A DNA stretch of 64,000 nt from contig JALSJM010000008.1 in assembly GCA_026989355.1 (NCBI GenBank), positions 1-64,000 on the forward strand, written 5' to 3'. Origin of the DNA: Paracoccaceae bacterium. Lineage in GTDB: Bacteria > Pseudomonadota > Alphaproteobacteria > Rhodobacterales > Rhodobacteraceae. Of the stretch, positions 1 to 12,088 are shown piece after piece. The translations under genes were made by a program, and so were the position numbers. Every line of letters begins with the position of its first letter. Position 1 is the stretch's first letter. Below the pieces are notes generated by a model. It saw only the letters and a program-made list of their open reading frames with translations. It was not told the DNA's origin and ran no database searches.

Positions 1-560
1 AGGCGCTGATGCGCTCCACATCCCCGATCGTCGATTGCGGGGTGCATTACGTGGATGTCATGTGCCAGATCACCGACGCGCCACCGCGCGAGGTGCGCGG
101 CATGGGGCTGCGCCTTTCCGGCGAGATTGCCGAAGACATGTACAACTACGGCCATTTCCAGGTGCTGTTCGCCGACGGATCGGTGGGCTGGTACGAAGCC
201 GGCTGGGGGCCGATGATCTCGGAAACCGCCTTCTTCGTGAAGGACGTGATCGCACCCGGGGGCGCGGTGTCGATCGTTGGCTCCGAGCCCGGCGGCTCGG
301 CCGAAATCGAAGGCCACACGCGGGTGGGCGCGCTGCGGCTGCATCGCGCGGGCCACGGCGATCGGGTCGTCGAAATGCCTGACGAGCCCGGCCACCAGGC
401 GCTGTGCGCGGCCGAAATGGCGCAGATGGCCGCCGCGATCCGCGAAGACCACGACCTGAGCCGCCACATGAGGGATGCGCTGAATTCGCTTGCCGTGTGT
501 CTGGCGGCCGATGAAAGCGTGCGCACGGGGCGGGCGGTGAAACTGCAGGGGGAAATGTGA
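1..560 (+). CDS. Gfo/Idh/MocA-family oxidoreductase, C-terminal part (5' truncated by window)
   Basis: The frame is open from the first bases, so the start and the N-terminal NAD(P)-binding Rossmann domain lie outside the window. The visible 186 or so residues have the C-terminal alpha/beta domain features of sugar-type dehydrogenases: a D-C-G-V-H-Y motif resembling the family's catalytic histidine region, followed by a region that scores the context of a glycine/tryptophan-rich sheet. The stop codon is immediately followed by the ATG of an ABC ATPase gene, implying one operon for import and oxidation of a sugar or sugar derivative. The substrate cannot be told. Confidence 0.85.
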   Translation, partial: ALMRSTSPIVDCGVHYVDVMCQITDAPPREVRGMGLRLSGEIAEDMYNYGHFQVLFADGSVGWYEAGWGPMISETAFFVKDVIAPGGAVSIVGSEPGGSAEIEGHTRVGALRLHRAGHGDRVVEMPDEPGHQALCAAEMAQMAAAIREDHDLSRHMRDALNSLAVCLAADESVRTGRAVKLQGEM

Positions 561-1565
<1,005 letters not shown>

Positions 1566-1804
1566 CGCCATGCGCAAGGCCGCCATGTCGGGCATTTCCT
1601 CATGCCCCGCCGCCGGCAGCCCTGGCCCTTTCGGGGCATGCATGAAATCGGCACCAATGCTGCACAGTGTTGCCACATTCCTCTGGCTGTTTTCCCCGCA
1701 AAACGGGAGCCCGCCAAACTGAATCCCGCCAATCAGGGAATGCGGGAACAGGCCGTACCCGACCGGGATGCCACAGCCCTGATACAGCAAGGAAAAACAC
1801 CGCA

Positions 1805-2746
1805 ATGACACATTTGCCAAAGGCCCCTGTCGCGGCTTTCAGCCTTTCTCGGGTTCTGCTTCTGGCCCTGGCCCTGACCGCGGCACCGGCCGCAGCAAAC
1901 ACGCAGACCGGGGGCAGCGCGCTGCCTCGGCCGCAACCGCGCGCCGAGGGGGAAACCCTGTTCTTCGTGATCCAGACCAACATTCCCGGCCCCGATGCCA
2001 CACCGCTGGTGCTGTGCGGGAAGGTCAGGCGCCACATGCTGGGTTTCCTGCCGCTGCGTTTCGAACCCCTGGGCTATGCGCTGGCCGAACGCAGCTGTGC
2101 GGCCGCGCACCATATCCCCCTCTCCGAGGAACGCTTCCGCGCGCTTCAGGCCGCCGGCAGCCTTCCGGCCGACCTTGCCGCAACGCCCGAACTGCCGCCG
2201 CTGCAGAAACACTGGCTGACCCTTCTGGCAACGGTTGCGGCGCTGCTGGCGATCCTGGTGATCTTCCTCAGACTTGGAAGGCACCGCAGCCGGCACGCCG
2301 CCACCCGCCGCTTCAAGCCGCACGGCAACGCCATCGGCAACCCCGGAAAGGCGCTGTTCGCAGCCAAGCTGCTTTCCGTGCTGTGCCATGCCGCCCGGGC
2401 CGATGGCCCGATGAACGACGATGAACTGGAAGCCATTGCAATTGCCATGCGGCGGCTGACCGGCCAGCAGTATTTCCCCGACGAGATCGCACCGATCGCC
2501 GCCGACAGCAGTGCCGGGCTCGGCCCCCGGGAACTTGCCAGCATCGCCGAAGGTCTGAGCGATCCCGAGAAAGAACAGATGATGCGCGCCGCCCTGCTGG
2601 TTGTGGTTGCCGACAACACGCTGTCGGCCGCCGAACGGCGGCTGCTGGCCTCTCTGGCACAGGCTCTGGCGATCGACGGCGCCCGCATCAGCAAGTGGTT
2701 CACCGAGCTGACCGGCCGCAAGTTCCCGCCGGCCTCGGCGGCCTGA
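1805..2746 (+). CDS. membrane-anchored TerB-like domain protein
   Basis: 313 residues from an ATG preceded by AAGGA about 10 bases upstream. An N-terminal signal peptide or membrane anchor (residues about 12-32) is followed by an extracytoplasmic segment with two cysteines, a second hydrophobic helix near residues 137-155, and a C-terminal all-helical domain (about 190-305). In the latter, the [15 protein letters not shown] and [15 protein letters not shown] motifs resemble the paired acidic metal-binding repeats of TerB/DUF533-like domains. The function is unknown; TerB domains occur in tellurite-resistance and membrane stress complexes, but no other ter genes are present. It appears monocistronic. 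Confidence 0.7.
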   Translation: MTHLPKAPVAAFSLSRVLLLALALTAAPAAANTQTGGSALPRPQPRAEGETLFFVIQTNIPGPDATPLVLCGKVRRHMLGFLPLRFEPLGYALAERSCAAAHHIPLSEERFRALQAAGSLPADLAATPELPPLQKHWLTLLATVAALLAILVIFLRLGRHRSRHAATRRFKPHGNAIGNPGKALFAAKLLSVLCHAARADGPMNDDELEAIAIAMRRLTGQQYFPDEIAPIAADSSAGLGPRELASIAEGLSDPEKEQMMRAALLVVVADNTLSAAERRLLASLAQALAIDGARISKWFTELTGRKFPPASAA

Positions 2747-2821
2747 GAAGCACGGCGCGCGGGAAGTTCCTGTCTGCGGAAGCGAAGCACGAAGCGAAAC
2801 TGCCGCAAGCCATGCGAAGAA

Positions 2822-2898
<77 letters not shown>

Positions 2899-2910
2899 GC
2901 GTGGGGCCAG

Positions 2911-2939
2911 CATATAGGCCATCGCCCCGCGCCCTGCAA
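2911..2939 (-). promoter_or_regulatory. promoter of tRNA-Arg
   Basis: On the minus strand TTGCAG (2934-2939) and TATATG (2911-2916) are separated by exactly 17 bases. The predicted start point falls a few bases upstream of the tRNA 5' end. Confidence 0.6.
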
Positions 2940-3054
2940 TCCGAAACTTGGCCTGCCGCAGCCGGGAAGCGCAGCGGGGGCAAGGGCTTCCGGAAGCCGC
3001 CGCAAACGCGCTGCAGCCATGCGTTCCCTGCCTTGCCTGCGCGCGCCCCGGGGT

Positions 3055-4338
3055 TCAGCCGAACAGGTCGTGACACAGCTCCAGGCCCTCGATCAGCGCA
3101 TCCACCTCGGCACGGGTATTGTAAAGCCCGAACGAGGCCCGCGCGGTTGCCGGCACCCCCAGAAACTCCATCAGCGGCTGGGCACAATGATGCCCGGCGC
3201 GCACGGCAATACCCCGCTTGTCAAGCACCGTCGAAAGATCGTGGGCATGGGCCGCACCGGCCATGGTGAAGGAAAAGATCGCACCGCGGTTGCGGGCCCG
3301 CCCCTGAAGATTGATCCAGTTCAGCCCCCCGAGCCGCTCAAGCGCATAGGCGCACAGATCGCGTTCGTGGGCGGCGATGGCCTCCATCCCGAGGCCCATC
3401 ATGTATTCAAGCGCCACGCCAAGCCCGATCATCTGCACGATACCGGGCGTGCCGGCTTCGAATTTCAGCGGCGGATCGGCATATTCCACCGCCGTGCGCG
3501 TGACCTCGCGGATCATGTCGCCACCGCCCAGAAAGGGGCGCATCTCTGCCAGCCGTTCGGCCCGCGCCCAGAGCGCCCCCGAGCCGGTGGGGCCATAAAG
3601 CTTGTGCCCGGTAACGACATAGAAATCACAGCCGATCCCGGCAACGTTCACCGGCATGTGCACCGCCGCCTGGCTGCCATCGACCAGCACCGGCACGCCG
3701 GCGGCACGCGCGCCTTCGCAGATTGCCTGCACATCCACCACCGTGCCCAGCACGTTCGACATGTGCGTTACCGCAATCAGCCGGGTGCGCGGGCTGACCG
3801 CTTCAAGCAGCGCAGCCGGATCGAGATTGCCGTTTGCATCCGGTGCAACCCATTTCAGCACCACCCCCTGGCGCTCGCGCAGAAAATGCCAGGGCACGAT
3901 ATTGGCGTGATGCTCCATGAGCGACAGCACGATCTCGTCTCCCGGCCCGAACCGCGGCGCCGCCCAGGCATAGGAAACCATGTTGATCCCCTCGGTGGTG
4001 CCGGTGGTGAACACGATCTCGTGCTCGCTGCGGGCCCCCAGAAAACGGGCGATGGTGCCGCGCACGGCCTCGTATTTTGCCGTCAGTTCGTTCGACAGGT
4101 GGTGCAGGCCCCTGTGCACATTGGCATATTCATGGGAATAGACATTGGCGACCGCATCGATCACCGCCTGCGGCTTCTGCGCCGATGCACCGTTATCAAG
4201 ATAGACCAGCGGGCGCCCGTTCACCTGCCGCGAAAGGATCGGAAAATCCCTGCGAACCGCGGTGACATCATAGCCGCCCTCCCGCGCGGCCTGCTGCTTT
4301 TCCTGCGGTCCGGCATCCTGTTTCGCTTCGCGGCTCAT
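3055..4338 (-). CDS. sufS: SufS cysteine desulfurase (class II)
   Basis: 427-residue PLP enzyme that removes sulfur from cysteine as a persulfide for the SufBCD scaffold. The PLP lysine is K246 in [11 protein letters not shown] and the persulfide cysteine is C385 in [11 protein letters not shown]; the R-x-G-H-H-C pattern and total length mark the class II SufS group rather than IscS. The start ATG overlaps the stop of the YIP1 gene by four bases (ATGA), so it is the last gene of the suf operon. No SufE is seen in the window. An additional class I desulfurase heads the same operon (8959-10008), giving the operon two sulfur donors. Confidence 0.96.
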   Translation of the reverse strand: MSREAKQDAGPQEKQQAAREGGYDVTAVRRDFPILSRQVNGRPLVYLDNGASAQKPQAVIDAVANVYSHEYANVHRGLHHLSNELTAKYEAVRGTIARFLGARSEHEIVFTTGTTEGINMVSYAWAAPRFGPGDEIVLSLMEHHANIVPWHFLRERQGVVLKWVAPDANGNLDPAALLEAVSPRTRLIAVTHMSNVLGTVVDVQAICEGARAAGVPVLVDGSQAAVHMPVNVAGIGCDFYVVTGHKLYGPTGSGALWARAERLAEMRPFLGGGDMIREVTRTAVEYADPPLKFEAGTPGIVQMIGLGVALEYMMGLGMEAIAAHERDLCAYALERLGGLNWINLQGRARNRGAIFSFTMAGAAHAHDLSTVLDKRGIAVRAGHHCAQPLMEFLGVPATARASFGLYNTRAEVDALIEGLELCHDLFG

Positions 4339-4844
4339 GGCCTGTCCGCCTCCTTGTCTTGTGCCTGCGTTTCAGCCTCGTAAAGGCCGCTCAGCCAGAT
4401 GAACAGGAAAGCCGCCAGAAGCAACGCTCCCAGCAGGTCGCGCTGCGGGCCGGGGCCGATCATGCCTGTCACCAGCCCGTGCAGCAGCCACAGCGGCGCG
4501 GTGGCCAGCAGTGCCCAGAACAACGCCATCCGCGCACCGAACCAGCTGCCCCGCCCGCCCGCCAGGCGCGCCGCCAGGTGGCTGACGCCGGCGATCGCAT
4601 AGAACATGAACGGCGCGATCACCAGCCAGCCCACCAGCGCCGCCCCAAGGCGCGCATCCAGCGGGATCTCGGGCTGGAAATGGGCTTCGCGCGCCAGTCG
4701 CGGCAACTGGGCCACGAAGATCAGCCCGCAGGCCAGCATCAGGATCATCAGCGCGTGATCCTCGCGCTGTCCGGCGCCAAGGCGTGCACGCAATACCCGG
4801 CGCGGCGCGCGGTAGCTGCGCAACATGTCGCGCGTGAGCGACAC
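4335..4844 (-). CDS. YIP1-family membrane protein in suf operon
   Basis: 169 residues from a GTG (4844-4842) four bases after the sufD stop; an in-frame ATG at 4826 is the alternative. Four or five hydrophobic helices (for example residues about 27-45, 62-85, 105-128 and 138-158) follow a short arginine-rich N-terminus, as in YIP1/Yip-type small integral membrane proteins. It sits between sufD and sufS in a tightly packed operon. Such genes commonly accompany rhodobacterial suf operons, but no role in cluster assembly has been established from the sequence. Confidence 0.8.
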   Translation of the reverse strand: MSLTRDMLRSYRAPRRVLRARLGAGQREDHALMILMLACGLIFVAQLPRLAREAHFQPEIPLDARLGAALVGWLVIAPFMFYAIAGVSHLAARLAGGRGSWFGARMALFWALLATAPLWLLHGLVTGMIGPGPQRDLLGALLLAAFLFIWLSGLYEAETQAQDKEADRP

Positions 4845-4848
4845 CGGC

Positions 4849-6158
4849 CTATCCCCTGCGCTCGACCCAGCCGCGCAGGCGGTCGCGGATATCGTTGGCG
4901 ATGGCCTCGTCGCGGATTTCCTCGACCGCGGCATCGAGAAAGGCCAGCACCAGCAGATTCTCGGCCTGACGGCGGGGAATGCCACGCGATCGCAGATAAA
5001 ACAGTGCCTCTTCGTCGATCGCGCCGGTGGTCGAGCCATGCGAACAGGCCACGTCATCGGCATAGATCTCAAGCTCCGGCTTGGCCAGGAACTGGCTGTC
5101 GCCGTCAAGCATCAGCGCCTGCGACATCTGATAGCCATCGGTTTTCTGCGCCCCCTGTTTCACCAGGATCTTGCCCTGAAACACCCCGACGGCGCCGTTT
5201 CTGAGCACCTTCTTGAACACCTGCCGGCTTTCGCAACGCTCGGCCCCGTGAACCACGAACACCGTATCGTCATGGTGAAAGGGGGTGTCGGCCCCGTCAC
5301 CCAGGGCAGCACCGGCCAGGTGGGCTGTGGAATCGTCTCCGGCAAGGGTCACCACGGCCTCGTTGCGCGTCATGCGGCCGTTGGCCGTCAGGGTGAAGCT
5401 GCTGAAGCCGCTTTCGCACCCGAGACGGGCAAAGATGTGGGTAACGGCGATGCGCGCATGGTCGCGCCCCTGGGCGCGCACGTGATCGAAGCGGGCGCCA
5501 TCCGCCGCATTGACCTCGAGCACGGTATTGAAACGTGCGGCCCCGGGGCCGTTTTCCAGAAGCGTGAGGGCGGCGCCCTCTTCAAGCAGCACCAGATGGT
5601 GCAGCATGGCATCGGATTGCGGTTGGTAATGGCGATAGATCAGCGAAACCGGGCGCGATACCTTCCCGGTGACCCGGATCAGCACGCCGTTGCGCGCGCA
5701 GGCGGTATTGAGCGCGGCCAGGGGGCGGGGCACCGGCTGCTGGCCTGCGGCCTCGAGCCGGCCGTAATGCTCCTGCGCCCAGTGCAGATCGGATTCTCCG
5801 GCTTCCAGAAGGGTGACGATCTCGATCCCTTCCCCGGCCTCCGAGATGTCGTCCGAGGCACGCGGATCGAAGCGGCCATCGGTAAAGACGATCTTCAGGC
5901 GGTCGATTTCATCGAACACCGGGGGTTCGTCGGTTTCGAAAGGCTCAGCCGTAGCCGGTTCGGGAGCAGTCAGCAGATCGGGACGGGTAAAACGCCAGTA
6001 TTCGTCGCGCGGCCCCGGCAGGCCGAGGGCGCGCAGGCGCTGTTCGGCCTCATGGCGGGCCCTGGTGACCCAGGCACCGGCCCTCTCTTGCGCCAGCCCC
6101 TGCCGACAGGCCGCAAGCCGCGCTTCGAGGGCATCGGATCGGGGATGTCTTTCCGCCA

Positions 6159-6159
<1 letters not shown>
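4849..6159 (-). CDS. sufD: SufD, Fe-S scaffold subunit
   Basis: 436 residues of the SufBD family; it forms the SufBC2D scaffold with SufB and the SufC ATPase in the cytoplasm. The C-terminal right-handed beta-helix core is recognisable from LEIYADDVACSHGSTTG (near residues 360-376) and the following DEEALFYLRSRGIP motif, both diagnostic of SufB/SufD. The N-terminal 100 residues are less conserved, as usual for SufD. The ATG overlaps the sufC stop by one base (TGATG). Confidence 0.96.
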
Positions 6160-6914
<755 letters not shown>

Positions 6915-7053
6915 TTCTTTCGTTTCCTTGTTTGCGTCCTGTCCGGGGCCTGCCGCTTTCGTGCCGACACGCCCGTTATCCTGTTCATCCATCACATGGC
7001 GAAAGCCCTGATGCGGTGCCGGTGCCATCACCCCGCTTCCGGAAGGCCGGCAC

Positions 7054-7368
7054 CTATCGGTCAAGGCCAACCGCCGTGCCCGAGGCCGAGACCATCAGCA
7101 TGTTGTTGATCACTTCGTAATCAAGGTCCACGCCCACCACCGCATCGGCCCCGAGGGCGCGGGCCTTTTCCTCCATTTCCTCGAGGGCCGTGCGCCGGGC
7201 CTTGCCCAGCTCTTCCTCATAGGCCGCCGAGCGTCCGCCCACGATATCGCGGATACCCGCGAAAAGATCGCGAAAGATGTTCGCCCCGAGGATCGCCTCG
7301 CCGGTTACTATGCCGTGATAGGTGCCGATTTTCCGCCCTTCCACCGAAGGCGTGGTCGTGATGATCAT
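7054..7368 (-). CDS. YbjQ/UPF0145-family protein
   Basis: 104 residues from ATG 7368, preceded by GGGAGAGG. The sequence [12 protein letters not shown], the central GGRS-A-YEEEL motif and the C-terminal [13 protein letters not shown] block are typical of YbjQ (UPF0145), a small pentamer-forming family annotated as heavy-metal binding by homology only. It is inserted between sufB and sufC, so it is co-transcribed with the Suf machinery. Whether it handles iron or another metal is inference. Confidence 0.9.
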   Translation of the reverse strand: MIITTTPSVEGRKIGTYHGIVTGEAILGANIFRDLFAGIRDIVGGRSAAYEEELGKARRTALEEMEEKARALGADAVVGVDLDYEVINNMLMVSASGTAVGLDR

Positions 7369-7418
7369 GCTGCCTCTCCCTTCGTCTGCTCCGGCACCGC
7401 CATTCCTTGCCCAGGGCA

Positions 7419-8945
7419 TCAGCCCACACTCCCCTCAAGCGAGATCGCCACCAGCTGCTGGGCCTCCATGGCGAATTCCATCGGCAGGGCCTGCAGCACC
7501 TCGCGGGCAAAGCCGTTGACGATCAGCGCCACGGCCTCTTCCTCGTCCATCCCGCGCGAGCGGCAGTAAAACAGCTGATCCTCGTCAACCTTGCTGGTGG
7601 TCGCCTCGTGCTCGACGCGGCTGGAATTGTTCTTCACCTCGATATAGGGCACGGTATGCGCCCCGCAGCTGCTGCCGATCAGCAGGCTGTCGCACTGGGT
7701 ATAGTTGCGGCTGTTCTTCGCCTTCGGGTGCATGGAAACAAGGCCGCGATAGGTGTTCTGGGCACGCCCCGCGCTGATCCCCTTGGAAACGATTCGCGAG
7801 CGCGTGCCCTCGCCAAGATGGATCATCTTGGTGCCGGTATCGGCCTGCTGCCAGTTGTTGGTGATGGCGATGGAGTAGAACTCGCCCTGCGATTCACGCC
7901 CGCGCAGGATGCAGCTGGGATATTTCCAGGTAACCGCGCTGCCGGTTTCCACCTGGGTCCACATCACCTTGGCGCGTGCCTCGCGGCAATCGGCCCGCTT
8001 GGTGACGAAATTGTAGATGCCGCCCTTGCCTTCCTCGTCGCCTGGGAACCAGTTCTGCACGGTGGAATATTTCACCTCTGCATCTTCCAGCACCACGATC
8101 TCCACCACCGCCGCGTGCAACTGGGCGATATCGCGCTGCGGCGCGGTGCAGCCTTCCAGATAGCTGACATACGAACCCTTGTCGGCGATGATCAGGGTGC
8201 GTTCGAACTGACCGGTATTTTCGGCATTGATGCGGAAATAGGTGGAAAGCTCCATCGGGCAGCGCACACCCGGCGGCACATAGACGAAAGAGCCATCGGA
8301 AAACACGGCGCTGTTCAGGGCGGCATAGAAATTGTCGCCCTGAGGCACCACCGAGCCCAGATACCTGCGCACCAGTTCGGGATGCTCGCGGATCGCCTCG
8401 GAGATCGGACAGAAGATCACCCCGGCCTTCTTCAGCTCTTCCTGGAAGGTGGTGCCGACGGAAACGCTGTCGAACACTGCATCCACCGCCACCTTGCGGC
8501 CATCGCCGCGCCCCTCGGCCGGGGTCTGCCCGGCGCCTTCGACGCCGGCCAGGATCATCTGCTCCCTCAGCGGAATACCCAGTTTTTCATAGGTTTCCAG
8601 AAGCTTCGGATCCACCTCGTCAAGGCTTTTCGGTCTCTTCTCCATGCTCTTGGGGCGGGCATAGTAATACTGATCCTGGAAATCGATTTCCGGATAGTTC
8701 ACCATCGCCCATTCCGGCTCTTTCATCTGCTGCCAGCGGCGGAAAGCCTCGAGCCGCCAGGCAAGCATCCATTCCGGCTCGCCGTTCTTTTCGCTGATCA
8801 GGCGAACGATATCCTCGTTCAGCCCCTTGGGGGCATATTCCATCTCGATCTCGGTTTCCCAGCCGTGCTTGTACTTGCCCGAGATCGACCTGACCGTTTC
8901 GACGGTTTCCCGATCCACTCCTTCGCGAATTTCAAGATCTTCCAT
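7419..8945 (-). CDS. sufB: SufB, Fe-S scaffold subunit
   Basis: 508 residues from ATG 8945, chosen because GGGAG lies five bases upstream; an ATG at 8957 would place the ribosome site inside the gene. SufB landmarks are present: [20 protein letters not shown], the cysteine region [11 protein letters not shown] near the C-terminus and [20 protein letters not shown]. Together with SufD and SufC it forms the scaffold on which [Fe-S] clusters are built. Only 13 bases separate it from the upstream desulfurase gene. Confidence 0.97.
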   Translation of the reverse strand: MEDLEIREGVDRETVETVRSISGKYKHGWETEIEMEYAPKGLNEDIVRLISEKNGEPEWMLAWRLEAFRRWQQMKEPEWAMVNYPEIDFQDQYYYARPKSMEKRPKSLDEVDPKLLETYEKLGIPLREQMILAGVEGAGQTPAEGRGDGRKVAVDAVFDSVSVGTTFQEELKKAGVIFCPISEAIREHPELVRRYLGSVVPQGDNFYAALNSAVFSDGSFVYVPPGVRCPMELSTYFRINAENTGQFERTLIIADKGSYVSYLEGCTAPQRDIAQLHAAVVEIVVLEDAEVKYSTVQNWFPGDEEGKGGIYNFVTKRADCREARAKVMWTQVETGSAVTWKYPSCILRGRESQGEFYSIAITNNWQQADTGTKMIHLGEGTRSRIVSKGISAGRAQNTYRGLVSMHPKAKNSRNYTQCDSLLIGSSCGAHTVPYIEVKNNSSRVEHEATTSKVDEDQLFYCRSRGMDEEEAVALIVNGFAREVLQALPMEFAMEAQQLVAISLEGSVG

Positions 8946-8958
8946 GTTCACTCCCATC

Positions 8959-10008
8959 TCAGGCCGCGCGGGCCATGTGTTTCCTGAGCGCGCTTTCCCA
9001 GGCCTCGGCAAAGCGCATGATCTCATCCTCCGTGGTCGCCGGTCCGATCGAAACCCGTATCGCACCACCCGCAACATCCCGTGCATGCCCCATTGCCGTC
9101 AGCACCGGGCTCTGACGCAGCTTGCCCGAAGAACAGGCCGACCCTGCGGAAATCGCGAAACCGGCCAGATCCATCTGCATGACCTGGGTTTCGTTCTTCC
9201 AGCCCGCAACGGCAAGACAGCTGGTGTTGGGCAGGCGGCGCGCATCTTTTCCGACAAAAATAATCGTATTTCCGGAGGATGCCAGCCTTTCTTCCAGAAG
9301 ATCGCGCTTTTGTCGCACGTCTTCCCAGATCCCGTCCGCGAGCTCGCGCGCCGCCGCCTCGGCCGCAGCCCCGAATCCGGCGATGCCGATCAGATTCTCG
9401 GTGCCTGCGCGCCGGCCCATTTCCTGACCGCCGCCGCGGATCTGCGCGGCAATTCCTGTGCCCCGCCTTGCCACCAGCGCCCCAACCCCCTTCGGTCCGC
9501 CGATCTTGTGGGCTGAAACCGCCGCCATCTGCACGCCGCTCCAGTTGAAGGCAAAGGGCACCTTGCCGAAGGCCTGGGTGGCATCGGCAAACGCCAGCCC
9601 CTCGGGCAGCTCCTGCAGGATGCCGGTTTCGCTGTTGGCGGCCTGCAGTACGCTTCGCGTGGGATCGGTCACCGCCACCGCGCCATCAGCCGCCACCGGC
9701 AGTGCCTCGTCCACCCAGGCGCGCACTGCATCATGCTCGACCGGCGCCCCCAGCAGGCCGCGCCCGGCCAGTGCCAGCGCCGCCGCCTCGGTTGCCCCCG
9801 AGGTAAAGATCACATCCGCCCCCTCGGCGCCAAGGGCCGCGGCCACCTGCCCGCGCGCGCGCTCCAGCAGCGCCTTCGCCGCGCGCCCCTCGCCATGGAC
9901 GCTTGACGGATTGCCCACCACATCCATTGCCGCGCACATCGCCGCCCGTGCCTCGGGGCGCAGCGGCGCCGATGCATTCCAGTCAAGATATGCACGCCCG
10001 GAAGCCAT
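8959..10008 (-). CDS. class I cysteine desulfurase (IscS/NifS type)
   Basis: 349 residues from ATG 10008 (AAGGG seven bases upstream); a GTG at 10014 is the alternative but is too close to that ribosome site. The PLP lysine is in [10 protein letters not shown] (K168) and the catalytic cysteine in [11 protein letters not shown] (C292), the class I signature. It lies between iscR and sufB, so the operon carries a NifS/IscS-like desulfurase in addition to SufS. It is slightly shorter than E. coli IscS (404 residues) and lacks the long C-terminal extension that docks IscU, and no iscU is present. Confidence 0.92.
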   Translation of the reverse strand: MASGRAYLDWNASAPLRPEARAAMCAAMDVVGNPSSVHGEGRAAKALLERARGQVAAALGAEGADVIFTSGATEAAALALAGRGLLGAPVEHDAVRAWVDEALPVAADGAVAVTDPTRSVLQAANSETGILQELPEGLAFADATQAFGKVPFAFNWSGVQMAAVSAHKIGGPKGVGALVARRGTGIAAQIRGGGQEMGRRAGTENLIGIAGFGAAAEAAARELADGIWEDVRQKRDLLEERLASSGNTIIFVGKDARRLPNTSCLAVAGWKNETQVMQMDLAGFAISAGSACSSGKLRQSPVLTAMGHARDVAGGAIRVSIGPATTEDEIMRFAEAWESALRKHMARAA

Positions 10009-10087
10009 GCTCACACCCTTTTCCGGCAGCCATCACCGGCCAGGGAACATCCCCGCCGGAGGCATGAATCTTCTGTCCGGTCAGCCC

Positions 10088-10585
10088 TCATTCGTCCACC
10101 ACCTCGAACAGCCCCGGAACCGCCGGACAGGGGGTCAGCTGGTTCTGCACCACATCCGAAAGCCGGGTCTGGTGCAGGAATACATAGACATGGGCGCTGA
10201 GCCCCTCCCACAGACGGTTGCACAGGGATTGTGCCTTGGTGCCCGACACCGCCCCCTTCGCCCCGGCCCCCGTCTCAAGCGCCGAAACCGTTTCGTCCAC
10301 CGCTTCGAGTATTTCCGATATCCGGATTTCGGCAGGCGACCGGGCCAGCCGGTAGCCGCCCCCCGGCCCGCGCACGCTCTCCACCAGGCCGGCCTGGCGC
10401 AGCTTCACGAACAGCTGTTCGAGATAGGTCAGCGAGATGTCCTGCCGCTGGGAAAGCTCGGCCAGCGATACCAGCACATCGCCGCCCGCTGCCGCGCCGG
10501 CGCCTTCCCTGACGCCTTCATCCGCCTGCAACGCCAGATCGGCCAGTGCAACCATGGCATAGCGCCCCTTGGTGCTGAGTTTCAT
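10088..10585 (-). CDS. iscR: IscR-like Rrf2 regulator of the suf operon
   Basis: 165 residues. The N-terminal winged helix matches Rrf2/IscR (MKLSTKGRYAMVALADLAL, SLTYLEQLF, SVRGPGGGYRLAR). In E. coli IscR three cysteines and a histidine bind [2Fe-2S]; here only C122 remains in that region (another, C153, is near the C-terminus). A single-cysteine IscR has been described in Rhodobacter. A glycine/alanine-rich insertion of roughly 14 residues (about 22-36) lies between helix 1 and the VSLAELSQRQ helix. It is the first gene of the suf operon and probably autoregulates it. An Irr-type box is located about 135 bases upstream. Confidence 0.93.
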   Translation of the reverse strand: MKLSTKGRYAMVALADLALQADEGVREGAGAAAGGDVLVSLAELSQRQDISLTYLEQLFVKLRQAGLVESVRGPGGGYRLARSPAEIRISEILEAVDETVSALETGAGAKGAVSGTKAQSLCNRLWEGLSAHVYVFLHQTRLSDVVQNQLTPCPAVPGLFEVVDE

Positions 10586-10660
10586 CGCTCTCTCCCCGGC
10601 ATCACCTGCCCCGCCCGCGGTGCCGACACGGCCTTGCCCGCACCGCGAAACGCAAAACCA

Positions 10661-10689
10661 TTGACCAACAGCCCAAGGGCGCTTAATTC
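10661..10689 (+). promoter_or_regulatory. candidate promoter for the alpha/beta hydrolase gene
   Basis: TTGACC (10661-10666) and TAATTC (10684-10689) are spaced by 17 bases. Predicted transcription starts near 10696, about 90 bases before the hydrolase ATG. Confidence 0.45.
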
Positions 10690-10718
10690 CCTACTGACCG
10701 CTGCGCCGCTACCGGCGA

Positions 10719-10735
10719 TTTGGAATCTTTCTAAG
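10719..10735. promoter_or_regulatory. Irr (ICE) box between iscR-suf and the hydrolase
   Basis: TTTGGAATCTTTCTAAG is an interrupted palindrome closely matching the alphaproteobacterial Irr box TTTAGAA-N3-TTCTAAA (two mismatches). It sits in the divergent region upstream of iscR, where iron/haem control of suf by Irr is known in related bacteria. Confidence 0.6.
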
Positions 10736-10783
10736 ATGGCCGAGCAAATTCGTCAAGAATGAACGGCTCTCACGAGGACGCAT

Positions 10784-11437
10784 ATGCCCGAGGTATTCTT
10801 TCCGGGGCCGGAAGGCCGGCTCGAAGGCCGCTATCACCCGCAAAAGGACAAGGACGCACCGATCGCGATCATTCTGCACCCGCATCCGCAGTTCGGGGGC
10901 ACGATGAACAACCGCGTTGTCTACAACCTGCATTACGCCCTGCACGAGATCGGATTCACCGTGCTGCGCTTCAACTTCCGCGGTGTCGGGCGCAGCCAGG
11001 GCGAATACGATCAGGGCACCGGCGAATTGTCGGATGCCGCGGCAGCGCTCGATTACCTGCAATCCTTGAACCCCAATGCCAAGCATTGCTGGGTGGCCGG
11101 GTTCAGCTTCGGCGCCTGGATCGGCATGCAGCTGCTGATGCGCCGCCCCGAGATCACCGGCTTCGTTTCGGTCAGCCCGCCAGCCGACATGTATGATTTC
11201 TCGTTCCTCGCCCCCTGTCCGGCTTCGGGGCTGATCATCAACGGCCTGGCCGATCGCGTGGCCTCGCCGCAGGATACCCGTGTCCTGGTCGAGAAGCTGC
11301 ACGAGCAGAAGGGCATCACCATCACCCACGAAGAGGTGGAAGGCGCCGGACATTTCTTCGAGAACGCGCATATGGACAGGCTGCTGGAAACGGTAAAAGC
11401 CTACGTGCTGCGCCGCCTTACCGAAAACACGCGATAG
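10784..11437 (+). CDS. alpha/beta hydrolase (YtxM/YsgA-like, putative lipase/esterase)
   Basis: 217 residues with GAGGA eight bases before the ATG. It is an alpha/beta hydrolase of the CC-3DIII/DUF1749-like group: HPHPQFGGTMNN is the oxyanion-side loop, GFSFGAW the nucleophile elbow (serine about residue 108), D at about residue 164 (NGLADRV) and H at about residue 191 (GAGHFF) complete the catalytic triad. Transcribed away from the suf operon and followed after 21 bases by a small acidic protein gene. Substrate unknown. Confidence 0.9.
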   Translation: MPEVFFPGPEGRLEGRYHPQKDKDAPIAIILHPHPQFGGTMNNRVVYNLHYALHEIGFTVLRFNFRGVGRSQGEYDQGTGELSDAAAALDYLQSLNPNAKHCWVAGFSFGAWIGMQLLMRRPEITGFVSVSPPADMYDFSFLAPCPASGLIINGLADRVASPQDTRVLVEKLHEQKGITITHEEVEGAGHFFENAHMDRLLETVKAYVLRRLTENTR

Positions 11438-11458
11438 AACCAGGCCGGGAGAACCGAC

Positions 11459-11701
11459 ATGGGGATCATGGAAGAACTTGCCGACGAACTGGCGAAAGAG
11501 GTCGTCGAAGCCGCCGAACGGCTTGGCGATCTCGATCTGGCCAAGAAGGTGGGCCAGGTGATCGGCTCGTCCTCGACCACCACCGAAGAGGCATTCCTGA
11601 CCGCCGTGCGCTATCGCACCGCACTGCACCGCGGGCGGCTCTTTCTGCACGAACGTCTGAAAAACGCGGCAGAAGGTGCCGAAGGCGACAGCGAGGAATG
11701 A
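11459..11701 (+). CDS. small acidic helical protein, unknown function
   Basis: 80 residues, mostly amphipathic helix, rich in Glu/Asp with an acidic tail (EGAEGDSEE). The ATG is 21 bases behind the hydrolase stop, with GGGAGAA in between, so the two are probably co-transcribed. I do not recognise a family. The central AKKVGQVIGSSSTTTEEAFLTA segment looks structured, and the composition and codon use match neighbouring genes. Confidence 0.65.
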   Translation: MGIMEELADELAKEVVEAAERLGDLDLAKKVGQVIGSSSTTTEEAFLTAVRYRTALHRGRLFLHERLKNAAEGAEGDSEE

Positions 11702-11844
11702 ATCTCCGCCATGCGCGCGCCCGGCGCCTGCCCCCCTGAGCGCCCCGGTCGCTTCTGCCGCCCCGCCCCGATCGCATGGCTCACCCCTTGCGCCTGCCGT
11801 GCCGCTGGCCTACATCTGCGGATGAAACACCGGAGACGCGACCC

Positions 11845-12087
11845 ATGCCCATATCCGCTCAGGAAATCGAAGACCTGATCCGCGCGGCCTTCCCGGAGGC
11901 GAAGATCACCATCACCGACCTTGCCGGCGACGGCAACCACTATGCCGCCGAGGTGATCGACGAAAGTTTCCGCGGCATGAACCGGGTGCAGCAGCAACGC
12001 GCCGTCTATGCGGCTCTGAAAGGCAAGATGGACGGCGCCCGGGGCGAGCTGCACGCTCTTGCCCTCACCACCCGGGTGCCCGGCTGA
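11845..12087 (+). CDS. BolA-family protein
   Basis: 80 residues from ATG 11845. It has the BolA fold motifs: an N-terminal helix (QEIEDLIRAAFPEAKITITD), the GDGNHYAAEVIDESFRGMNRVQQQRAVYAAL core with the invariant F-x-G and RV-x-QRxVY pattern, and a C-terminal ELHALAL strand containing the conserved histidine. BolA proteins pair with CGFS monothiol glutaredoxins to bind a [2Fe-2S] cluster. A glutaredoxin of that type is encoded 460 bases downstream, separated by one small membrane-protein gene. Confidence 0.93.
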   Translation: MPISAQEIEDLIRAAFPEAKITITDLAGDGNHYAAEVIDESFRGMNRVQQQRAVYAALKGKMDGARGELHALALTTRVPG

Positions 12088-12088
12088 C

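Noticed and set aside
1602-1808. Possible small gene before the TerB-like protein
   Set aside because: No ribosome site or recognisable sequence; more likely intergenic.
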